NCBI RefSeq assembly: GCF_030345795.1
Contig: NZ_JAUALB010000004.1
Coordinates: forward strand, 79,716-143,715
From: Micromonospora sp. WMMA1363
Lineage (GTDB): Bacteria; Actinomycetota; Actinomycetes; Mycobacteriales; Micromonosporaceae
Direction of reading: 5' to 3'
DNA length: 64,000 bases
Shown here in pieces: positions 51,797-61,766 of this stretch; within the stretch, counting starts at the first letter, position 1, and every line of letters starts with the position of its first letter. The notes beneath the pieces were generated by a model, which saw only the letters and a program-made list of their open reading frames with translations, ran no database searches and had not been told where the DNA came from. Position numbers and translations under genes: made by a program.

Positions 51797-53032
51797 ATGT
51801 TGGAGGACGCCGAGGAGTTCGGTCAGCGCGTGAAGCGGGCACGGCTGCGACTTGGTATGACCCAGGCCGATCTTGCCGCTGCGCTACAGCGCACGCAGGG
51901 CTGGATTTCCAAGATGGAGCGCGGCCACCTGGAGATCGACCGGGTTGGTCTGATCAACAAACTTGCGTCTGAGCTGCACGTTCATCCGAATGACTTGATC
52001 GGGCGGCCGTACTCCGTGTCGCCGGTGGAGAATCAGTGGCAGGTCGCCGCAGCCGCGATCGTGCGGGAACTGCGCCGCTACGACCTTACCCCGGTGTTTG
52101 ACGGCAGTCCGCGTTCCTCGCGCCTGCTGTGGGGCGCGGCTGCGCGGCTGCACGGGCTACGCGACGCCGCGGCGAACGTGGCTATCCTGAACGCGCTCCC
52201 GGACCTGCTTCGCGAGGCCCGTGCGTTGGCGGAGGTGTCCACCGGGCGCGAGCGCGAGCGCGAGGAAGCATTCGCGGTCTACGCGGTGCTGTGCAAGTTC
52301 GGCCATACCGCGGCTCACGCGCTGGGGCATCCGGAACTGGTGGCGATGACGTGCGAACGCGCCGCGTGGGCGGCCCGATTCTCCGGTGATCCGGTTCTGC
52401 CCGCAGTGGCGGATTGGATGCGGGTGTGGGACATGTGGGCGAGCGCGGACTGGTCCGACTGCCTCACCTTGACTGGCAAGGCGCTGGCCGGGCTTGACCG
52501 TCCCTACGAGCGCGGTGATGCACTGGCGGTCCGGGCGTGGGGCACGCTGCATCTGCGCGCGGCGATCTCGGCGGCACGTGCCGGCGATGCGGCACGGGCC
52601 GGCGAGCACATCGCGATGGCCCGTACGGCGAGTGAGCGCATCGACGCCGAGACGGGACCGCCGGTCCTCGATCGGCATTCGCTGACGTTCTCCGCCGGCA
52701 ACGTCACCGTGCATGCGGTGTCGGTCGCCGTGGAGATGCACGATCAAGCGCGGGCGCTGACGTTGAGTGCCCGCACTCCAGCCGGAACGATCGCGGCCCT
52801 GCCGAAGTCGCGGCAGAGCGCCCATCACATGGACCTGGCGCGGGCTTGGCTGTGGCACGGCAACCGAGACAAGGCGTTGGCCGAGCTGGAGGCGGCGGAA
52901 CGGATCGCGCCGCAGCTGGTGCGCCATCATCCGGTCGCGCGGGCTACCTTACGGTCGATGGTCTACGCCGAACGCGCCACAACCCGCGAGCGGCTGCGGC
53001 GCATGTCGAACCGCTTCCATCTGGACGGATAG
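51797..53032 (+). CDS. XRE regulator with TPR-like domain next to lanthipeptide genes
   Basis: A 411-aa protein from ATG 51797. The HTH_XRE (RVKRARLRLGMTQADLAAAL, QGWISKMERGHLEIDR) lies at residues about 9-55. From about 90 on, helical repeats resemble the TPR-like domain seen in regulators of actinobacterial secondary metabolism. It is the first gene ahead of the FxLD lanthipeptide genes on the same strand and may regulate them. Confidence 0.82.
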   Translation: MLEDAEEFGQRVKRARLRLGMTQADLAAALQRTQGWISKMERGHLEIDRVGLINKLASELHVHPNDLIGRPYSVSPVENQWQVAAAAIVRELRRYDLTPVFDGSPRSSRLLWGAAARLHGLRDAAANVAILNALPDLLREARALAEVSTGREREREEAFAVYAVLCKFGHTAAHALGHPELVAMTCERAAWAARFSGDPVLPAVADWMRVWDMWASADWSDCLTLTGKALAGLDRPYERGDALAVRAWGTLHLRAAISAARAGDAARAGEHIAMARTASERIDAETGPPVLDRHSLTFSAGNVTVHAVSVAVEMHDQARALTLSARTPAGTIAALPKSRQSAHHMDLARAWLWHGNRDKALAELEAAERIAPQLVRHHPVARATLRSMVYAERATTRERLRRMSNRFHLDG

Positions 53033-53502
53033 CCGGCGCGCCGCCGGCGATATTCCGCGGATTCATATTCACTACCGTCTCAGCGCCTACGGTTCTCGGC
53101 ATGCCGCACGTCACCGAGCGTCGAATTCATGATCACCCACAGCCTGTGTTCGGGTATGTGAGCCTCGGCTGTCGGAACGAGCGAACGGGTGATAGCTGGA
53201 GTCCCGGCGGTTGGTGCATCGGCGTGTTCCGCCGCTGGGACCGCGCCGTCCCGGCGCACGTTGCGCCCACCGTTGCGGTCATGTCGTCGCTGGCTGGGCG
53301 GCACGGCGGCGGCGGCGGCCGTGGCTGCCAGTGTGTGTTGCCGCGGCCCTGCCGGCGGCGGCACGGCGAGCGGGCGGTGACCCGGTGCCGGGCGGGGCGA
53401 TCCACCCGATCGTATGACCTACCCCCGTCGGCGGCGGCGGGGTTGACATGGGCAGACAGGACGTCGACCGGCGCCTGCCGTAGAGGAAAGCGAGGTATGT
53501 GG
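53033..53502. promoter_or_regulatory. intergenic region, probable promoter of the lanthipeptide operon
   Basis: This 470-bp gap has no supported gene. A perfect -35 TTGACA (53444-53449) occurs about 55 bp upstream of the methyltransferase start, and AGAGGAAAGCGAGG provides the ribosome-binding region. Confidence 0.4.
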
Positions 53503-54711
53503 ATGACTTCGGTACAAGACCCGGTGCAGGATCCGGCCGTGCTGCGGGCGGCCATGGTGGATGCGCTGCGCACCGATCCGGCTGTTTCGGATCGGGTGGC
53601 GGCGGCGTTCGCGACGGTGCCGCGGCACCTGTTCGCCGGGGGTGAGCCGTTAGCGCGGGTGTACGACCCGAACACCACTCTGGCACCGAAGGTCGACGAC
53701 GCCGGCCGGGAGACGAGTGTGGTGTCGGCGGCGCACATCCAGGCGGTGATGCTGGAGCAGGCGCAGATCGAGCCGGCGATGACCGTGCTGGAAATCGGCA
53801 GCTCGGGGTACAACGCGGCGTTGATCGCCGAGTTGGTCGGTGATCGGGGGGCGGTGACCACGGTCGACATCGACCCGGAGATCGTTACCCGGGCCACCAG
53901 GAACCTGCGGGCCGCCGGCTACGAGCAGGTGCGGGTGGTGCAGGCCGACGCCGAACACGGCGTGCCGCAGCACGGACCGTATGACGTGATCATGGTGACG
54001 GTGGGGGCATACGACTGCCCACCGGCGTGGAGGAATCAGCTGTCCGAGCACGGCCGGATCGTGGTCCCGCTGCGCTTCGCCGGGATCACCCGGCTGATCG
54101 CGTTCGACCGTGACGGCGATCGGCTGGTCGGTGACAGGTACCGGCTCGGCGCGTTCGTGCCGATGCAGGGCAATGGCGCCGCCACCGATCAGATGGTGCC
54201 GATCACCGGTGAGGTGACGCTGCGCCTGGACACCTGCGAGCTGGCCGACTTCGACGTGCCGGCGCTGCGCAAGGCGGTGCATTCTTCGGGCATCGAGCGG
54301 TGGTCCGGGGCACCGTTCGACCTGCCGGACGAACTGGAGCTGTTCCTGCTCACCCACGGCCGGAAACCGGTGCCGATGCTGCACGTCAGCGAGAACATGG
54401 TGCAGCAGGGCGTCTTCGCCGCCTCCGCGCGCCGCGGCGTGCCGGCACTCATCGAGGGCGGCAGTTTCGCGTACCGCACCAAACGCGAGAGCCCCGAGAC
54501 GGGCGGGTTCGAGACGGGCGTCATTGCGCACGGCCCGGACGCCGAGACGGTCGCGGCCCGCTACATCGAGCTGCTACGCCGCTGGGCCCGCGACTACCGC
54601 CGCCGCGACGCCGCCCGCATCGAGTACCTGCCGGCCGGTGCCGACACCAAGCACCTGACCGGCTGGTCGACCACCAAGCGCCACGGGACTGTCACAGTCA
54701 CCTGGCCCTGA
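53503..54711 (+). CDS. FxLD-system PCMT-like methyltransferase
   Basis: A 402-aa protein from ATG 53503 (GAGG seven bases upstream; ATG 53497 also in frame). VAAAFATVPRHLFAGGEP, TVLEIGSSGYNAALIAELVG (SAM loop), VTTVDIDPEIVTRATRNLRA and YDVIMVTVGAYDCPPAWRNQ give a PCMT fold. The C-terminal extension (FETGVIAHGPDAETVAARYI, HGTVTVTWP) is typical of methyltransferases in FxLD lanthipeptide loci. It likely methylates an Asp in the precursor. It is intact, unlike the genes further downstream. Confidence 0.88.
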   Translation: MTSVQDPVQDPAVLRAAMVDALRTDPAVSDRVAAAFATVPRHLFAGGEPLARVYDPNTTLAPKVDDAGRETSVVSAAHIQAVMLEQAQIEPAMTVLEIGSSGYNAALIAELVGDRGAVTTVDIDPEIVTRATRNLRAAGYEQVRVVQADAEHGVPQHGPYDVIMVTVGAYDCPPAWRNQLSEHGRIVVPLRFAGITRLIAFDRDGDRLVGDRYRLGAFVPMQGNGAATDQMVPITGEVTLRLDTCELADFDVPALRKAVHSSGIERWSGAPFDLPDELELFLLTHGRKPVPMLHVSENMVQQGVFAASARRGVPALIEGGSFAYRTKRESPETGGFETGVIAHGPDAETVAARYIELLRRWARDYRRRDAARIEYLPAGADTKHLTGWSTTKRHGTVTVTWP

Positions 54712-54715
54712 TACC

Positions 54716-54733
54716 CCCGCCCGCGCGGGCGGG
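54716..54733 (+). terminator. 18-bp GC palindrome before precursor gene
   Basis: CCCGCCCGCGCGGGCGGG is perfectly self-complementary and lies 5 bp after the methyltransferase stop. It may act as an attenuator or processing site that sets precursor expression apart. Confidence 0.5.
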
Positions 54734-54773
54734 CGGAGGACCCCTCAACCCCCGAACCGAGGAGGAGATTCCT

Positions 54774-54974
54774 GTGCCGATCCGAGCCGCTGACACGCCT
54801 GCACCCCCCGTGTCCGTCACCGCGGACGCAGCCCCGGCAGGGACCGCACCGCAGGACTGGGACCTCGACGTCACCTTCGTCGAAGCCGGTGACTCCGTCG
54901 ACAACCTGATCTACATGACCAACGACGGCTGTGGCAGTACGTGCCAGTCCGCCTGCTCCACCACCTGCCCGTAA
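54774..54974 (+). CDS. FxLD-family lanthipeptide precursor
   Basis: A 66-aa peptide from GTG 54774 with a strong GGAGGAG. The leader holds WDLDVTFVE (residues 29-37), the FxLD-type motif with Trp in place of Phe. The core ends DGCGSTCQSACSTTCP: four Cys and several Ser/Thr for (methyl)lanthionine rings, plus an Asp-Gly pair. The intact reading frame and hairpins on both sides suggest separate dosing of the precursor. Confidence 0.9.
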   Translation: MPIRAADTPAPPVSVTADAAPAGTAPQDWDLDVTFVEAGDSVDNLIYMTNDGCGSTCQSACSTTCP

Positions 54975-54987
54975 ACCGCCGGAAAGC

Positions 54988-55031
54988 GTGCCGGGCCGGG
55001 CGGTGTTGCTGCACCGACCTCGGCCCGGCAC
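54988..55031 (+). terminator. 11-bp stem attenuator-like hairpin
   Basis: GTGCCGGGCCG (54988-54998) pairs with CGGCCCGGCAC (55021-55031) between the precursor and the dehydratase gene, the usual position of a partial terminator in lanthipeptide operons. Confidence 0.65.
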
Positions 55032-55058
55032 CTCCACGTTGGGAAAGGGAGCTACGAC

Positions 55059-58000
55059 GTGTACCGGTACCTGGACGCGCTTCTGGTCCGCGCTGCTGTG
55101 TGCCGGCCGGATCAGCCGGCACACTGGCCGGACCTGACCCGTGATGATCCGGCGGCGTGGCGCACGTGGCTCGCGCGCACCATGACGCTGCCGCCGTTCG
55201 CGGCGGCACTGGAGCAGGCCAGCCCGGTGCTCGCCGACCGGGTATGTACGATCTGCGCCGGCAGCCCGGTCAACGACCGCGACGTCCGTCGGGCGGTGCT
55301 GGCGGTCCTGCGGTACCTGCTGCGCGCCACCGGCCGGGCGACACCGTACGGGCTGTTCGCCGCCATCGCGCCCGCTCGCCTCGGCGCGGTCGGCGCGGCG
55401 CGTATCGGGGCTGGCCACCAGCCGGGCGCCCGGATCCGCGCTACCTGGCTGACCGCGGTCATCGACCGGCTCGAAGCCGACCCGCACGTGCGCCCGCACC
55501 TGATGGTGCGGGCGAACAACCTGCTGATCGAACGTGACGGGCACCTGGTGCTGGAGCACCGGTCCAGCCGCACCCGTGCCGGTACGCCCGTGAACGTGAC
55601 CGTTCGCGCGAGCGGTCCGGTCCGGTCCGCGTTGGCGCTGGCCGGCGACCCGATCCGCGTGGACGACCTGGCACACAAATTGTCCTGCGACTTCACCGCC
55701 GGTCCCGACCTGGTGGAGTCGCTGCTCGCGAAGCTGATCACGCAGCGCCTGCTGCTGACGAACCTGCGCCCAGCGATGACCGTCACCGGCCCGCTGGCCC
55801 ACCTCATCGCCCAGCTCGACGCCGTGCTTCGGGACGCCGACGGCATCAGCGACGACCACACCGGCCTGGCCCAGACGCGGGCGGTTCTGACGCGGCTGCA
55901 CCGCCGCACCGGCTACGCCGCCTGGCACCACACCGCCGCCCCGGCCGACACCGCAGCCCCGGCCGACACCGCAGCCGCACACCGCGAACTCGGTGAGGCG
56001 CTGACCGGCGTGGCCGCGAACACCAACCCGGTGATGGTGGATCTGCGGCTGGACGCCACGGTGGTCGTGCCGCACGCGGTGGCCGACGAGGCGGCCCGCG
56101 TCGCCGGGCTGCTCGCCCGTCTTGCACCGCCCGTCGCCGGGGGCTGGCAGGCGTGGCACACCCGTTCCTGGAACGCTACGGCCCGCACGCCATCGTCCCG
56201 GTCAGCGAGGCCGTGGATTCGGATGTCGGGCTCGGCTACCCGGCCGGGTTCGGCGGCGTGTCGCCCGCCCCGCCGACCGCGCTAACCGGACGCGACCGGA
56301 GGCTGCTGACCCTGGCGCAGCACGCGGCGCTCACCGGCCAACATGAACTCGAGTTGGACGACGCCACGATCGCCGACCTCGCCGGCGCCGACCCCGTGGG
56401 CGTGGTGCAGCCCAGCACCGAGCTGACCGTGCGCGTACATGCCCGCAGTCCCGAAGCGGTCACACGCGGCGACTTCGCCCTATCGATCGTCGGAGTGTCG
56501 AGACACGCCGGCACCACCACCGGCCGATTCCTTGACCTGCTCGACCCGGCCAACCGAGCCCGCTTCGCCGCCCAGTACACAGCCATCCCCACCCTGACCC
56601 GCGGCGCGCTGGTCACCCAGGTATCGGCCGCCTGCCCGTACACGATCACCGAGGACGTCGCCCGCGCCCCGCAGGTCCTTCCGTATCTGATGCCGCTCGG
56701 CGAGTACCACGACAACCAGCCGCACCACATCGACGTCCGCGACGTCGCCGTCACCGCCGACGCGCAGCGCCTCTACCTGGTGTCGGTGTCACGGCGGCGG
56801 GTGGTGCAGCCGATGCTGCTCAACGCGGTCGAGCCCACCCGGCACATGCAGCCGATCGTGCGGTTCCTCACCGAGGCATCCACCGCCCTGGCCCGGCCCT
56901 GCACCGTGTTCGACTGGGGCGCCGCCGCCGACCTACCGTTCCTGCCGGCCGTACGCAACGGCCGCACGGTCCTCGCCCCGGCCCGCTGGCACCTCCCCGC
57001 AGAACACCTTCCTGGACGCGACGCCGACTGGACCACCTGGCGCGACGGCCTGGCGGCCTGGCGCGAGACGGTCCGCTGCCCCCACACGGTGTACCTCGGC
57101 ACCGGCGACCAGCGCATCAGCCTGGACCTGACCGAACCCGCGCACCAGGCGCTGCTACGCGATCACCTCACCCGCACCGACACCGCGCTGCTACGCGCCG
57201 CGCCCGCCAGCGGCAGCGCCGGATGGATCGGCGGCCACGCCCACGAGATCGTGATCCCCCTGGCGGCCACCACCACACCAATCCCACCGCCGCGCTGGGC
57301 CGACACGGTCGTCGACGTCCGCGCACACGGCCACCTACCCGGCGACCCCGGGCGGCTCTACCTCAAGCTGTACGGCCACCCGGACCGGCAGGCCGCTGTC
57401 CTCACCCGACACCTCCCCACCCTGCTCGCCACCCTCGACGCGGACGTGCGGTGGTGGTTCCTGCGCTACGGCGACCCCGACCCGCACCTGCGGCTGCGCC
57501 TGACCGGCCCCGTCGATGCGCCCCGGATCGCCGGATGGGCGCGAGAGCTGCGCCACGCCGGCCTGATCGCCCACATGCAGGCCGACACCGACTATCCCGA
57601 AACCGCCCGATTCGGTGGACCCGCCGCACTCGCCGCGGCCGAGGCGTACTTCGCCGCCGACTCAGCCGCCGCGCTCACCCAGCTCACCACTACGGAAGCA
57701 CGCGGTGGCCCCGACCTACGGGCGATGACCGCCGCAAGCCTGCTCGACCTCACCCTCGCCGCGATCGGCGACACCCGCGCTGGACTGCGGTGGCTGACCG
57801 AACACACCCGAACCCACGGCCGGCGCCAGCCCGCGAAATGTACGAACAGGCCGTCCGGCTCGCCGACCCGCACGACCACACCAGCCTGGCCGCGCTGCCC
57901 GACGGCGCCCAGATCCTCACGGCATGGCAGCACCGCCGCGACGCCCTGGCCGCCTACCGCGACAAGCTGCACACCGCCAGCACCACCACCATCGCCGTCC

Positions 58001-58131
58001 TGTTGCCTGACCTGCTGCACCTGCACCACACCCGCATGGCCGGCCCCCACCCCGACAGCGAACGCGTCTGCCTGCACCTCGCCCGCGCGGCCGCGTTGAG
58101 CTGGAGCACCCGATCACGGAGCCACCAATGA
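55059..58131 (+). pseudogene. lanB: LanB-type lantibiotic dehydratase with two frameshifts
   Basis: From GTG 55059 (AAAGGGAG upstream). It would dehydrate Ser/Thr of the precursor. The N-terminal part contains LRYLLRATGRATPYGLFAAI, the LanB glutamylation-domain signature. The frame breaks near 56164 (one G lost in CCCGG) and resumes with FLERYGPHAIVPVSEAVDSD; the C-terminal SpaB_C-like part has YLKLYGHPDRQ and VRWWFLRYGDPDPHLRLRLT. A second break near 57829 (one C lost) leads to EMYEQAVRLADPHDHTSLAA and the true end at 58131. Restored length is about 1020 aa, normal for LanB. Confidence 0.85.
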
Positions 58132-59373
58132 CCTGCCGCACCGACCCGGCCGCCCTAGCCACCGCCACCGCGGTCGCCGACGCCCTAACCGACCCCCACA
58201 CACCGTCATAGACCCCGGCCGCACGGAAACGGCCGCAGTCGCTGGCCGGCGGCGCCCTCGGGATCGCGCTGCTACACATCGAACGTGCCCGCACCGGCAC
58301 GGCGACCCGGCCACCGCGCATACCTGGCTCACGCTCGCGGCCTCCGAACCGGTCAGCACGGGCCCCAACGCGAACCTCTACCACGGCGCCCCCGCCCTCG
58401 GCCTCGTGCTGCACCTCGCCGCCGCCGGCACCAGCCACTACCGAAACGTGCGCGCCGCGATCGACGACAAGACCACCGCCGTCACCGAGCAACGCCTCGC
58501 CGCCGCCCACACCCGCATCGACCGCGGCGAACCCCTGACGATGCGCGAGTTCGACCTGATCCACGGCCTCACCGGGATCGGGGTCTACCACCTGCACCGC
58601 CACCCCGGGATCCGCTCACCCGCGACGTGCTCACCTACCTGGCCCGGCTCACCCAACCCCTAACCAGCGCTGGCCCCCACAGGCATGCCGCAGTGCCGCC
58701 GTGGTGGCTCGCCGCAGGCCTCACCGGCGAAGCCGATCCCATCCACTACCCGGCCGGACACGGCAACCTCGGCGTCGCCCACGGCATCAGCGCCATAATC
58801 GCCCTGTTCTCGCTCGCTGTCCTCCGCGACGCCGCCACACCCGACGTGCCCGAGGCGCTCGCCCGGCTGTGCGCCTGGACCGACCAGTGGCGTCAGCCGA
58901 CGGACAACGGCTGGTGGTGGCCCGGCTACCTCACCGCCGACCCGACCAGCCGTCGCATCGAGACACCGCAGCGGCCTCGCCCATCGTGGTGCTACGGCAT
59001 CGCCGGGACCGCCCGTGCCCAGCAACTCGCCGGCCTCGCCCTCGGCGAGACAACCCGCCACCACGCAGCCGAAGCCGCCATCCTCGACGCGCTGCGCGAC
59101 CCGGCCCAGCGCGCACTGCTGCCCGACGTCGGCCTGTGCCACGGCAAAGCCGGCCTGCTCCAGGCCGCCTGGCGCATGACCGCCCACGCCAGCACCCACC
59201 ACCTCGCCGACGAACTCCCCGGACTCACCGACGAAATCACCAGGCAACTGTCCGCCGGATCCGTCGCCGACCCGGAACTACTCGACGGTGCCGCCGGCGC
59301 GGCCCTCGCCCTGCACACCGTAGGCACCGGCACCGTCGCCACCGACTGGGACACCGTCCTCCTACTGGCCTGA
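58128..59373 (+). pseudogene. lanC: LanC-type cyclase with a nonsense codon and two frameshifts
   Basis: It starts at ATG 58128, overlapping the lanB stop (ATGA). TAG at 58209 interrupts; frame 1 continues as SLAGGALGIALLHIERARTG, shifts near 58311 (G lost) to ATAHTWLTLAASEPV and LYHGAPALGLVLHLAAAGTS, and shifts near 58612 (G lost) to LTRDVLTYLARLTQP. GVAHGISA, PSWCYGIAG and VGLCHGKAGL give the zinc ligands (Cys, Cys, His) of LanC. The catalytic half is intact in one frame to 59373. It would close thioether rings. Confidence 0.82.
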
Positions 59374-59385
59374 CCCGAGACGACC

Positions 59386-60257
59386 ATGGCCCCCGCGCAC
59401 TGGCAGCAGATCACCATCACCTTCCCCGACCCCGAACACGCCGAAGACACCACCGTCACCCGCCTCTGCCCGTCCTCACCACCGCCGAGGACCGCGGGCT
59501 GCTCACCGGCTGGTTCTTCATCCGCAAAGCGGCTCACTGGCGGCTGCGCTACCTACCCACCAGCAGCGACGCCCACACCTACCTGCGGAACCATCTCGAC
59601 GCGATGTGCCACGCCCAGCTCCTCACCGGGGCCATCGACGTCGTCTACGAACCCGAAACCCATGCCTTCGGCGGCACCCACGCCATGGACATCGCCCACC
59701 GATTCTGGCACCACGACAGCCGCCACCTGCTCGCACATCTCTCCGCCACCTGCGACCAGCCCACCACCCGGCGACGACGCGAGCTGACGCTGCTGCTGTG
59801 CAGCACGATGCTGCGCGCCGCCGGCCTCGACTGGTACGAACAAGGCGACGTCTGGGCCCGCGTCGCCGCCCACCGCGACCCGCCCACACCTACCGACGAC
59901 GCGCACCTCCAAGCCGCTGTGCGGCGCCTGATGACCGTCGACACCACCACCCTCACCGTCCCGGACGCGGCCCTGGCTGCGGCAGCCCAGTGGTTCGCCG
60001 GGTACACGAGCGCCGGCCGTGACCTCGCCCGGCTCAACGCCAGCGGGCAACTGCGCCGAGGCCTGCGTGACATCCTCGCCCACCACGTCATCTTCGCGTG
60101 GAACCGGCTCGGGCTTCCCGCCACCACACAAGCCGTCCTAGCCACCACCGCCACCACCGTCGTGTTCGACGGGACACCCGCCCACGATCGGCACAGCGGG
60201 TCAAGCGCGGCCTCAACGGACGGTGCCGTGGATGCGGACCCTGGCCGTCGGCCATGA
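59386..60257 (+). pseudogene. SpaB_C/thiopeptide-type protein with one frameshift
   Basis: It starts at ATG 59386, 12 bp after lanC. APAHWQQITITFPDPEHAED is followed, after a one-C loss near 59468, by VLTTAEDRGLLTGWFFIRKA, HWRLRYLPTSSDAHTYLRNH and FGGTHAMDIAHRFWHHDS, the usual SpaB_C (elimination domain) pattern found as a separate protein in thiopeptide and FxLD loci. It would complete dehydration by glutamate elimination. It ends at 60257, overlapping the next start. Confidence 0.78.
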
Positions 60258-61558
60258 TGGACCCCACCGGGCCGGTCGCCCGCCGCTTCCCACTCATCGC
60301 CCGGTCGCGACCACCATGCACCGCCCTCACCGCGAGAATCAGGGTCCTCACCGCACTCGCCGAGCAAGCCGCCACCGAGCATGATCTCACCGCGGCCGCC
60401 CGCGTCTGCAACCAAGCGGCGCTCATCGCCTCCGACTGCGCCCAACCCGACCTGGCCCGTACCTGGTGTCACCGGCACGCCCGCGTCTGGCTGAAACATC
60501 CACCAGCTGACAGTCGACGTGCCCGACTCGCCCTCGAACCGCTGATCAACCTGGCCCGGCTCCACATCCGCGACGGTGACGGCGACACCGCCGTCCTCCT
60601 ACTCGACCAGCTCTTCCAGGCCACTCGGACCCGCACAGACACCGTCATCGACGGCATCACCGTGCCCACCGCAGCCCTCACCCGCGCACCCGACACCCAC
60701 CGCGAGCTGACCAATGGCTCTGGAGCCTCCAACTCGCCGACGGCACCCGCGCCCTCACCACCGCAGGCCGCTGGAACGACGCCGAAACCCAACTCCGCCG
60801 CCACCGCGGCATCGGCCGACGCATGCTCGACGGCCGCCAAGTCGCCGTGATCGCCCACGCCATCCGCGGGGAACAAGCCCAAACCCAAGCCCTACTCGAC
60901 GAAACCGAACCCGGCGAACCGTGGGAAGCAGCAGTCACCGCCTGCCTCGTCGCACTCACCCGGCCCACCGGCCCCCACCGACAATCACAGGGCAGCTAGC
61001 GCTGATCAGCAGCTACCAGAACGTCCGACCCGACGCCACACTGGTGGTCTTCCGTACCCGCCTAGCACTATCGATCATCGATGCCATCGGCGGCCTAGAT
61101 CATCCGGCCGCAACAAGCACCGCCCTACACCTGATCCGAACGGTCCTCCACGCCGGCGACGGCTACGCCGCCCGCGACCTACTCACGCACGCCTGCATCT
61201 CCGCAGGCACCACCGAACAGGCCGACGCCCTGACCACCGTGGTTAACCGGGCCGGACTCGACCGCCCAATGCCCACCTCGTCGGCGAGCGCCCTGGAAGC
61301 TGCCCTGACCACCAGTGAAGCCCTCATCACGCGGGCCACGGCCGGCTCGGCTCGATACCCTACGGCGGTAACTTCGGCATACCTGTCACCACCCAAGCCA
61401 CCCTCGCCCAAGCGGCCGAGGACGCCATCTTCGACAAGCCCTATCCCGTCCACAAGAGCATCAGGGGCAGGCATGACAAACGGCCGATAGCCCCATCGGG
61501 TGATGCCGCCGGCATCACCCCGATGGGGCTACATGCCCATTCCCGGTCTGAACTCTAA
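60254..61558 (+). pseudogene. TPR-like protein with three frameshifts
   Basis: It starts at ATG 60254 (ATGA overlap). Helical repeats ALAEQAATEHDLTAAARVCN, RLALEPLINLARLHIRDGDG and, after frame changes near 60720 and 60975, WSLQLADGTRALTTAGRWND and LISSYQNVRPDATLVVF resemble a TPR sensor without an HTH. A third change near 61358 leads to YGGNFGIPVTTQATLAQAAE and FDKPYPVHKSIRGRHDK. The frame then runs through a palindrome copy to TAA 61556. Role unknown; the last gene of the lanthipeptide set. Confidence 0.6.
61491..61528. repeat. extended dispersed palindrome copy
   Basis: CCCCATCGGGTGATGCCG and its near-complement flank the centre; the arms extend the core by about nine bases with one extra C. 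It lies in the tail of the TPR gene. Confidence 0.9.
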
Positions 61559-61657
61559 TGAGGCCTTGTTGCCGATGAGGAGTCAGAGCCACCTTGTTCC
61601 GGCCGGCACCTGCACCTGGCCCGATGCCAAGGAATACTCCCGCTATCAGAGGAAGCC

Positions 61658-61676
61658 TGATGCCGCCGGCATCACG
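61658..61676. repeat. dispersed palindrome copy
   Basis: TGATGCCGCCGGCATCACG, in the gap before the leftward HTH gene. No gene is supported between 61559 and 61766. Confidence 0.9.
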
Positions 61677-61766
61677 CGGGTGCAGACCCCGATCGGGCGT
61701 GGGCAACTCAGTCGGTCGACCTCAGCGTCGTTAGGCCCGGCTTGGTCTGGCGCAAATGTCACGGGT

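Noticed and set aside
1467..61676. Dispersed palindromes as a CRISPR array
   Set aside because: Spacing is irregular (tens of bases to kilobases), copies are inside genes, and there are no cas genes.
1467..61676. Dispersed palindromes as simple intrinsic terminators
   Set aside because: Several lie inside coding sequence or before genes, and none has a T-run. A role in 3'-end processing is still possible for some.
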